This document shows, in pieces, positions 1 through 5,991 of a DNA stretch of 14,054 nt (the first letter of the stretch is position 1; the number at the start of each line of letters is the position of its first letter). The DNA comes from JBCFBK01 sp038562555 (GTDB taxonomy: Bacteria; Bacteroidota; Bacteroidia; Bacteroidales; Prolixibacteraceae). The stretch is taken from assembly GCA_038562555.1 (NCBI GenBank), contig JBCFBK010000082.1, forward strand, positions 1 through 14,054, given 5' to 3'. Below the pieces are notes generated by a model. It was not told where the DNA came from. It worked only from the letters and a program-made list of their open reading frames with translations, and made no database searches. A program made the translations under genes and the position numbers.

Positions 1-171
1 GGTTGAAGATCTGTTATTTGAACAATATATTCAAACAAAAAGACCAAAAGATTCAAGAAAGTTTTCAACAATAACATGTTGAACAGCTGTTATTTGTAGG
101 TTTTCTTAGAGGCACTATATAGATATGTACGAATTTGCGAATGCAATTCTAAAAGCTGGGAGAGTTCATAT
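1..171 (+). other. Left-edge region with possible 3' end of an upstream gene
   Basis: Two frames are open from the window edge: one reads 26 codons to a TGA at 80-82, the other 23 codons to a TAA at 72-74. Either could be the last part of a gene lying to the left, and I cannot choose between them. A 16-codon reading frame (ATG 125-127, TGA 173-175, starting MYEFANAILK) overlaps the start of the next gene as ATGA, an arrangement typical of translational coupling. It has only a distant AGAGG upstream and may be chance or a leader peptide. No promoter was identified. Confidence 0.3.
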
Positions 172-879
172 ATGATATTTCCAGAGTTGAACGCATCCGG
201 TTACAAGCACAGTACGATCTACTTTAATACGGAGTTCGAAGGTATACTTGCGAAACTTGTTGCTTGTTATAAATTGATATTGACAGAAAATGTAACCTTA
301 CCAAATGATGAAAACAAAATCAGAGATATAATACTCTATAATTATTTAAAAAGAGAAAGCTATAAAAGAATGCTAGGGCTTTCTGATTACTTATTTGACC
401 GTGAATTGACGGAAAACGCCGGGAGAATAGACATTCGTATAATGCCGATCAATCCATTTATAAATGACGAGGCTTATTATATTATAGAATGTAAAAGGTT
501 GGATACTAACAATCCGATTGGGACAACAGGATTAAATGGAGAATATATCTCTGAGGGTATTTGTCGTTTTACATCTTCAAAATATTCATGCTATTACAAA
601 ACCAATGGTATGGTGGGATTCGTTGTACAGCCGATGAATATCCAGGAAAACATTACATTTCTGAATGCTATTATAAGTATGTCTCATTTTCCGTCTAATA
701 CGCAACAGAATATTCAGCAACGGAAATTAGTTGACGATTTTGATTATTTCTACTGGTCGACGCATAACATTGGTGATGATGAGATTATTATTTATCATTT
801 GATGTTAGACTTTTCAAATAATATTGAGGGAAAACGGAAGAGTGGATTAAACGCTGTTCATAAGAAAGGAGATAGTTGA
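172..879 (+). CDS. Unrecognised protein with PD-(D/E)XK nuclease signature, next to an R-M system
   Basis: I do not recognise a named family for this 235-residue protein. What is visible is a PD-(D/E)XK-type pattern: GRIDIRI at residues 84-90 (candidate Asp87) followed by YYIIECKRLD at 102-111 (candidate Glu106 and Lys108). This is the strand-Asp, strand-Glu-x-Lys layout of restriction-type nucleases. The following EYISEGICRF segment (124-133) and GMVGFVV (146-152) resemble conserved stretches of hypothetical defence-associated proteins, but that is from memory. There is no signal peptide or membrane segment, so it is probably cytoplasmic. The ATG at 172 is preceded by a GGGAG-like site and overlaps the stop of a 16-codon frame, which suggests coupling to something upstream. 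It converges on the methyltransferase with 19 bases between stops. It is AT-rich like the R-M genes. A nuclease or accessory defence role is inference; it could also be a non-catalytic relative. Confidence 0.8.
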   Translation: MIFPELNASGYKHSTIYFNTEFEGILAKLVACYKLILTENVTLPNDENKIRDIILYNYLKRESYKRMLGLSDYLFDRELTENAGRIDIRIMPINPFINDEAYYIIECKRLDTNNPIGTTGLNGEYISEGICRFTSSKYSCYYKTNGMVGFVVQPMNIQENITFLNAIISMSHFPSNTQQNIQQRKLVDDFDYFYWSTHNIGDDEIIIYHLMLDFSNNIEGKRKSGLNAVHKKGDS

Positions 880-898
880 CCTTTGCGGCAGAGGTGGA

Positions 899-2479
899 TT
901 AAATAAATAGTTTTAATTGATCAGCAGAGAACGTATAGTTGCCAATTTCTTTCTCGTTGATAAAACTGTTAATTCTGAAATAATCTCTTTCGTCGTACGC
1001 CTCAGCTATGATTTTAGCTGTTTTTTCCGGAATGGAGTCAATAACTGGAATTCTAAGTTTTCTTAAATTTTGACTTTGCCATCTCGGATATCCTCCATTC
1101 ATTTTGTTGCCTAATTCGAGAAGTTGATTTTTTACAAAATCAGTCATGAGAATTGCAGCCAGTAGTTTTAGTCTTGCATTGCTCGGGCCGGTTATATAGT
1201 AAAGATTATGATGTGGATAATACTTTCCGGGATCTATGAATAGATGAATATTTCCAGAGATGTCGGGCAAAATAATCTTCGTTCTTTGTGTTAGTTGTGG
1301 AATGATTTTATCTATTGTTTTGTACCATAAACAAGGATTTTTTTTTGCAATGTGTCTTTTCACAAGCAAGTCTTTCTGAGATTCCAAATACTTCTTGGCT
1401 CTCGGAAATTTATTAAGGTCTATTAGACCGCCGTTGTTATCAAAAGGATTGATGATAAAATTTCCAGACCATTTTAATTGGTTATTTTTGACATCTTTAG
1501 ATGTTAAAACAGGAATCAATAATTCTTTCTCAACGATAGATTCAAGGTCTTTCCTTATGAATACCTTGTCTGCTCCCGTTGCTACTCCAATGCCGATTTT
1601 GAACCCTTGGTTTTCAATAGAGTCAAGGAATATTTCGTGCTTACGCCCGGTTTTGTCATATGAAAACCAATTCAGAATATTACGAGTATTTAAGGTTCTT
1701 ACCGGTTTGATGTCCTTGTCAATTCTATCCAGATCAGAAATATTGTGAATTTGATAATATTTTTCTTGTTTTCGGTCACTTGACTTATGGATGGTAGTTA
1801 TGGCCGGATATGCTATAACCGCTTCTTCAAAGGGGCAAGTTCCTTCTAAGTCGATAATCTCATCTATTGTGTAATTCAGACGAATGACATTTCGCAGACT
1901 TTTTCCATATAGGTTTTTTAACCAACGGTTTGAACATATAAATGAGAGAATACCGTTATGCTTTAATAAACTTAATCCCTTTTCATAAAAAGCTATATAC
2001 AAATCGCTCCTATGTGTGAATGAGGCAAATCTCTTGCGATATTCTACTTTTTGCTTTTCAGGGATATTCTCATGTCTAACATAGGGGGGATTTCCTATTA
2101 TTAAATCACATTTGCCAGTAACTGAAAGTAAGAAATCTTGCTGAGTTATTAAGCCTTTGGGGAGATCGACAGAGAGTTGGTTTAGACGAGCAGTTATTCT
2201 TTCGTTAAGCAAGTTAACCATATTCCAGTCAAACTCAAAAAATTTGAGGTTTGATAAAGCCTCTTGAAAAGAGAAGTCGAATTCCAAAGAGGACGCGTGG
2301 AGACGATTTATAATTGAAATCGCAAATGCACCGTCGCCGGCAGCGGGTTCAATTACTTGAACGTTTCGAAGGTCGAACTCGGGACGATAACCAACGCGGT
2401 CAAGCATAAAGTCTACGACACTAGACTTTGTAAGGACTAATCCATGTTGATTCCCATTTGTTCTAGTACCATATATCAT
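899..2479 (-). CDS. Type II DNA adenine-N6 methyltransferase, PaeR7I/XhoI-type system
   Basis: The 526-residue protein is a gamma-class amino-methyltransferase that would protect host DNA from the neighbouring endonuclease by methylating adenine in its recognition site. Visible motifs in order are a motif X-like LTKSSVVDFML (16-26), S-adenosylmethionine-binding motif I IEPAAGDGAF (43-52), catalytic motif IV NPPY (130-133), and a hydrophobic strand before SNRWLK (183-188). After about residue 280 comes a long C-terminal part with IGIGVATGADKVFI, YPHHNLYYITGPSNARL and YPRWQSQNLRKLRIP, the TaqI/Eco57I-like target-recognition region. The length agrees with M.PaeR7I as I remember it (about 530 residues). 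The start codon lies inside the stop of the endonuclease gene (ATGA, 2476-2479), so translation is probably coupled. CTCGAG specificity is inferred from the partner enzyme. Nothing looks truncated and all catalytic motifs are present. Confidence 0.93.
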   Translation of the reverse strand: MIYGTRTNGNQHGLVLTKSSVVDFMLDRVGYRPEFDLRNVQVIEPAAGDGAFAISIINRLHASSLEFDFSFQEALSNLKFFEFDWNMVNLLNERITARLNQLSVDLPKGLITQQDFLLSVTGKCDLIIGNPPYVRHENIPEKQKVEYRKRFASFTHRSDLYIAFYEKGLSLLKHNGILSFICSNRWLKNLYGKSLRNVIRLNYTIDEIIDLEGTCPFEEAVIAYPAITTIHKSSDRKQEKYYQIHNISDLDRIDKDIKPVRTLNTRNILNWFSYDKTGRKHEIFLDSIENQGFKIGIGVATGADKVFIRKDLESIVEKELLIPVLTSKDVKNNQLKWSGNFIINPFDNNGGLIDLNKFPRAKKYLESQKDLLVKRHIAKKNPCLWYKTIDKIIPQLTQRTKIILPDISGNIHLFIDPGKYYPHHNLYYITGPSNARLKLLAAILMTDFVKNQLLELGNKMNGGYPRWQSQNLRKLRIPVIDSIPEKTAKIIAEAYDERDYFRINSFINEKEIGNYTFSADQLKLFI

Positions 2480-3195
2480 TTCTCAAAATCTTTTAGCTTA
2501 CCTTGAATAAATCCCATAAAGGATAATAGGAAAGTATCAAAGGAGACATCATCTTGGGGACAGGCAAATTTCATTGAATTATCCGTCCAAATTAAGGCTG
2601 TTGAAGTATAATGTCTTTCCTGCATCAGCTTCTGGCAAAGTAACACATAACGTTCCAGGTAACTGGTCTCATAAAACTCAGGTCGGACTTTGAAATAAGG
2701 TTCCTGTAATCGAACTCGAGTTGTTGATTTATTGGTTTTCTCCACTAGAATTACATAACCAAGCCATGGTTGTTGGTTCTGAGGAAATCCATTTTCCCTG
2801 AATGCAGTCCATAGATCCACAGCACTGCCTAATGCTTCCTCTGTCCTGTTGTTGAAATTATTTCCAAATGAACCCACCTGGGATTTAAACTCCACAACTG
2901 CGATGAGCTGCTTATTCGGAGCAATTATTAGAAAATCCCAATCTTTGGTAGGGCGAAAAAAACCAGGAAGACTATTCCCCTTGATATATATACAAGATTC
3001 CGGAATGCCTAAATCTTTTGAAACATAAGCTAAGAGCCCTATGAGTCCGTCAAGTTGTTTCCCTCCAGTTACTGAACTTCGATTACCTTGATCAGACTTT
3101 TTTTGCCCTTTTGCCTGTGAATCTCTTGTTTCCCAGAAATGTTCTATAGCGCGGACTAAGTGTTTCTGATATTTTTCGGTAGATAATCTTTCCAT
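2476..3195 (-). CDS. Type II restriction endonuclease, PaeR7I/XhoI family (predicted CTCGAG)
   Basis: The 239-residue protein is predicted to cut unmethylated DNA at CTCGAG. Family hallmarks remembered for XhoI and PaeR7I are present and collinear: GGKQLDG (44-50), IKGNSLPGFFRPTKDWDFLI (71-90), VVEFKSQVGSFGNNFNNR (100-117), TEEALGSAVDLWTAFRE (118-134) and PWLGYVILVE (143-152). Asp87, Glu102 and Lys104 are the likely PD-(D/E)XK metal-binding and catalytic residues. The length is normal for the family (about 240-250). It is the first gene of a two-gene minus-strand operon and ends in a 4-base overlap with the methyltransferase. No controller (C) protein gene is visible upstream, so timing of methylase before nuclease must be achieved some other way, such as coupling or an internal promoter. 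Its own coding sequence contains a CTCGAG site at 2715-2720. Family assignment is strong; the exact target is inferred. Confidence 0.93.
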   Translation of the reverse strand: MERLSTEKYQKHLVRAIEHFWETRDSQAKGQKKSDQGNRSSVTGGKQLDGLIGLLAYVSKDLGIPESCIYIKGNSLPGFFRPTKDWDFLIIAPNKQLIAVVEFKSQVGSFGNNFNNRTEEALGSAVDLWTAFRENGFPQNQQPWLGYVILVEKTNKSTTRVRLQEPYFKVRPEFYETSYLERYVLLCQKLMQERHYTSTALIWTDNSMKFACPQDDVSFDTFLLSFMGFIQGKLKDFEK

Positions 3196-3647
3196 TAAAA
3201 TCGGATATTAGTCAGGTGTAAAGTTAATAATAATCCACGATCAATCGGGTTGCTATTGCTGAAGACATCAAAATTGAATTGTTGTTTGTTTTACAAATCA
3301 AAGCGAATTTCGGGTACCAGGAGTGAATGGATATAAGGAAGTTCACTAAAGAAATGCAATATCAACCACCAATAGATAGTTTTTCTATTGACTAAAACAG
3401 GAAACTAAAATTAGGACCATGGATAAAAGCGGAACATTGCAGAATATGATTTAGAACCGGAAAAGGCTTAGAATCATAGTTCTGCTAAGTTAAGTATAAA
3501 ATATTTGATGATATATTTAGATGGCATATATTGTTGCTGAGATTATTCGTAAATATCATCCTTGCGGTTTCCATTGAGGTCGCAGAATATAAAGAAATTC
3601 AAGTTGTTGCAAAAAATAGGCTCCTGAAACAAATAAGTAAAGACACT
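3196..3647. other. Intergenic spacer between the divergent R-M operon and araC-type gene
   Basis: About 450 bases with no convincing gene. It must hold the divergent promoters of the endonuclease operon (minus) and the AraC-type gene (plus). A small stem-loop is visible at 3370-3390 (arms CAATAGA / TCTATTG, 7-base loop). AATATTTG at 3500-3507 differs by one base from the Bacteroidota -7 element TAnnTTTG, but no clear -33 TTTG lies at the right distance. Reading frames of 22 codons (3327-3395) and 11 codons (3419-3454) exist but have no supporting features. The frame of the AraC-type gene stays open back to a TTG at 3531, which I did not accept as the start. Confidence 0.4.
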
Positions 3648-4442
3648 ATGGGGATAAAGTATAATGATTTTTTGGGATTAAAAACCACCAGATTTGACTC
3701 AAGCTTCTGTAAAGTTTCTATTGTGAGTTATAAAAATTCCGTATCAGAAGAGTGGCATTGTCACGAGAATTTTCATCTCTCAGCAATTCTGTCCGGGGGG
3801 AATTTAGAATCCAGAAAGAGAGAAGATATAAATGTATCTCCGGGTAAACTTTTGGTTTATAATCAGGAAGAGATCCATCGCAACAGGTTTACCCGGTTCC
3901 CCTCCAAAAATCTGAATCTGGAAATAAAGGATACTTTTTTTAAAAAATATGATCTTATGCCCAGCTATTTGAGTTTTACTCATTCCGGCAAAATCGATAG
4001 CTATTTCAGCCTGATTAAAATATACAGTGAGCTGACGATTAATGACCAATATACAGGCGACACTATTCTCGCGTTATTAAGATCGATGTTTTCAAAAGAA
4101 GAGAAATCATATCCAAACCCCTTATGGCTGAAAAAGCTGCATGAAATCATTGAAAATCGATGGGACGAATTTATTTCACTGGAAGATCTGGCTTTGGAAC
4201 TTCGGGTACATCCGGTAACCATATCTAAATATTTTCGGAAATATTCCAATTGTACCCTGGCAGACTATATGCGAAAAATAAAAATTGAGAAGGCCTTGCA
4301 TCTGATATTACATAGTAAAAGGTCAATCACCGAGACAGCTTTTATCTGTGGTTTCTCGGATCATAGCCACATGATCCGGTTGTTCAAATTTTATCTGGGG
4401 TTTAGGCCAAAGGAAATTTCTCTGCTACAATCTGTATGCTGA
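3648..4442 (+). CDS. AraC-family transcriptional regulator with N-terminal cupin domain
   Basis: The 264-residue protein has the standard AraC/XylS layout. The N-terminal cupin-like ligand domain shows EEWHCHENFH (34-43) and SPGKLLVYNQEEIHR (64-78). The C-terminal DNA-binding domain has two helix-turn-helix units, around ISLEDLALELRVHPVTISKY (176-195) and SITETAFICGFSDHSHMIRL (226-245), ending with the family signature FRPKEI. It should bind DNA as a ligand-responsive activator in the cytoplasm. I chose ATG 3648; the frame extends upstream to TTG 3531, but the extra 39 residues precede the cupin domain and look unlike it. It lies 63 bases before the S41 peptidase gene on the same strand and about 1.5 kb before the glycan operon. 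It could therefore control either. Many Bacteroidota glycan loci use AraC-type or hybrid two-component regulators, so control of the operon is plausible but unproven. Confidence 0.9.
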   Translation: MGIKYNDFLGLKTTRFDSSFCKVSIVSYKNSVSEEWHCHENFHLSAILSGGNLESRKREDINVSPGKLLVYNQEEIHRNRFTRFPSKNLNLEIKDTFFKKYDLMPSYLSFTHSGKIDSYFSLIKIYSELTINDQYTGDTILALLRSMFSKEEKSYPNPLWLKKLHEIIENRWDEFISLEDLALELRVHPVTISKYFRKYSNCTLADYMRKIKIEKALHLILHSKRSITETAFICGFSDHSHMIRLFKFYLGFRPKEISLLQSVC

Positions 4443-4505
4443 CTAATATCATTCTATTTTTTCTACCTGACTCTTCTCAATTTTGCTCTGTAAAAATTTA
4501 GAGTT

Positions 4506-5491
4506 ATGAGAAAAAAACTGACGATGACTTTTTTGCTAATGATTCTTTCAATTCTCTCCCAGTCACAGGGGGTATCAAAAAATGAAATAAAAGAGGCTTC
4601 TTATAAAATTGCTGAACTCGTAAAATTCAACTATGTACTGAAGGAAAAGGGTTATGAGATAGCAGCAAAGTTTATAAAAAATTATAAAACGGGGCGGTTC
4701 GATTTTGCCGATAATTGGAAGCAACTCGATTCGGTGATGACAAAAAGTTTAAATGAAATAAGTAATGATGGTCATTTATACACATGGCATAACCTGGAAA
4801 TCGTAAAGCAATTAAAACAGGAAAAGAGCGAAGAAAGGAAGGAAGATGTACTTTCTTTTTCAATGATAGAAAGGCTTTTGAAAGCAATTTTGGATTTCAA
4901 AAGATTGAAATAATTGAGGGTAGTATCGGTTATCTTAAACTTTCAAAGATCAACATATCCGGAGAAAGCTTGAAGACTCTATATGCCGCTATGGAATTTG
5001 TAAAGAATACCAAGGCCCTTATAATTGATCTTAGGGATAATAGTGGTGGTGGTAGCACCGTGGGATCTGTTCTGGAAACCTTTTTCATTGAAGAGGAAAC
5101 AGAATTATTAGAATTCAGAAGCAGGAACGGGAATGTAGAAATGGAAAAAACCGTCCCGTGGCTTTTAGAAAAGAAGTATACAAAGCCTTTGTTCATTTTA
5201 ATAAATAACAGAACGGCGTCTGCGGCTGAAGCATTTACTTTTGCATTACAACATCAGTCCAGGGCAATGGTTGTAGGCGAACCCTCTGCCGGAGCAGCCT
5301 TTATGAATACGTATTTTCTCGTCAACGACTATATCGTATTGGCTGTTTCTAACAATGCACCTTTTTTGCCCGGAACTCAATTAACCTGGCAAGGAATAGG
5401 AGTAAAGCCTGACATTCCTGTTAATGAAAACGATGCTAAGGAGAAAGCATTGGAGGTATTTCGTAGAAAAATTCGACAAGGAATGAACTGA
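4506..5491 (+). pseudogene. Exported S41 peptidase (IRBP-like), interrupted by a one-base frameshift
   Basis: Two frames together encode one S41-type protein. The first (4506-4913) has a signal peptide (MRKKLTMTFLLMILSILSQS), a helical N-terminal domain and the family segment NEISNDGHLYTWHN. The second frame carries NFGFQKIEIIEGSIGYLKL (from about 4886), ALIIDLRDNSGGG (about 5015-5053) and NNRTASAAEAFTFALQ, with the putative catalytic Ser encoded at 5219-5221, then VVGEPSAGAA and GIGVKPDIPV. Inserting one T in the T5 run at 4856-4860 joins them as DVLSFFNDRKAFESNFGF and gives a 328-residue protein of normal domain order. The cause may be a homopolymer sequencing error, a real mutation or, less likely, programmed -1 frameshifting; no canonical slippery heptamer is present. 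The Lys of the Prc/CtpA dyad is absent after VVGEP, as expected for the IRBP-like S41 branch. Role: periplasmic or surface peptidase or binding protein, substrate unknown. It is probably co-transcribed with the AraC-type gene. Confidence 0.82.
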
Positions 5492-5541
5492 TGTATTCCG
5501 GCTCCGCCTCACATTGTTTTTGATCACGAGCCAGTATGTTT

Positions 5542-5748
5542 TTAGACCTTTTCACGATAGTTTGGACTTCCATATAACGGTTTTGCGGGTTGAGTAGGCA
5601 AGGTCTTCAAAAGCCAGTTTGGGGAACAGATATCCCGCTGGATAGCTCCCTGGTCGACATGGATGACTGTTGAACAGGAGTAAAGCAGGACTAAAAACAG
5701 GATTCGCTTATTCAGATTCACTTTAAGCGACTCTAAGGATCTTTCCAT
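5542..5748 (-). other. Doubtful 68-codon frame with lipoprotein-like N-terminus
   Basis: The frame begins MERSLESLKVNLNKRILFLV and continues LLYSCSTVIHVDQG, resembling a positively charged N-region, a short hydrophobic core and a lipobox-like LYSC. The remainder (SPNWLLKTLPTQPAKPLYGS) is Pro-rich and unrecognised. It is antisense to the direction of its neighbours and overlaps no recognised gene. It could be the decayed start of a lipoprotein gene or chance. Confidence 0.15.
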
Positions 5749-5880
5749 TTCAAAAATAGGGGATAAATTGACAACAACCTTATTTTAGTCAGGCCAAAGT
5801 GGGGGGTGATCTGATCTTTATGGAAGGGTATTTTGTTCATTTTGTTTTCAATCATGTTGTAATCCAGTAAGTTATTTCTG

Positions 5881-5898
5881 TGCCCTCAATTGTGGGCA
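5881..5898. promoter_or_regulatory. 18-base imperfect palindrome, candidate operator
   Basis: The sequence TGCCCTCAATTGTGGGCA is self-complementary except for one opposed T/T pair (16 of 18 positions). It lies 94 bases upstream of the first operon gene and upstream of the promoter-like element. The symmetry suits a dimeric DNA-binding protein. AraC-family proteins usually bind direct repeats, so the binding protein may be a different one. Confidence 0.35.
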
Positions 5899-5904
5899 AT
5901 TTGC

Positions 5905-5926
5905 CTTCCTTGCCTAATTTAGGAAG
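5905..5926. promoter_or_regulatory. Inverted repeat CTTCCT-N10-AGGAAG ahead of the glycan operon
   Basis: Perfect 6-base arms (5905-5910 and 5921-5926) flank a 10-base centre that contains a nested CCT/AGG pairing. It lies seven bases after the palindrome at 5881-5898. It could be a second operator half-site arrangement or a weak RNA hairpin. There is no T run behind it, so it is not a typical intrinsic terminator. Confidence 0.3.
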
Positions 5927-5950
5927 ATCTTACCTTTATTCCGCTATATA

Positions 5951-5959
5951 TATTCTTTG
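5951..5959 (+). promoter_or_regulatory. Possible -7 element of the operon promoter
   Basis: TATTCTTTG resembles the Bacteroidota primary-sigma -7 element TAnnTTTG with one extra base between TA and TTTG. It ends 32 bases before the ATG at 5992, a suitable leader length. No good -33 TTTG was seen at 19-21 bases upstream, which would fit a promoter that needs an activator. Confidence 0.3.
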
Positions 5960-5991
5960 GATTGTTTTAAAACTAAATTGAATCTAACACT

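Larger units (their letters stand above)
5492..5991. other. Intergenic region upstream of the glycan-uptake operon
   Basis: About 500 bases without a convincing gene. The right half holds two inverted repeats and a promoter-like element (listed separately) ahead of the operon. A minus-strand 68-codon frame (5748-5542) has a lipoprotein-like hydrophobic stretch (RILFLVLLYSC) and then a tail I cannot assign. A perfect TAnnTTTG element (TATTTTTG) lies on the minus strand at 5758-5751, so close to that ATG that transcription would start inside the frame. It may be a gene remnant, or the element may serve a short antisense RNA. No clear terminator hairpin with a T run was found behind the S41 gene. 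Confidence 0.4.

Noticed and set aside
1395..1748. 117-codon + frame inside the methyltransferase gene
   Set aside because: It is antisense to a well-supported coding region and has no features of its own.
3370..3390. CAATAGA/TCTATTG stem-loop as a terminator
   Set aside because: The stem is short and AT-rich with no T tail, and it lies between divergent genes where no transcript should end.
3531..3647. TTG-started N-terminal extension of the AraC-type protein
   Set aside because: The 39 extra residues precede the cupin domain, begin at a rare start codon and do not match the family; ATG 3648 gives a normal 264-residue protein.
4856..4860. Programmed -1 frameshifting in the S41 gene
   Set aside because: Reading -1 would restore the frame, but no canonical X XXY YYZ heptamer is present (the site reads T TTT TCA), so an indel in the T run is simpler.
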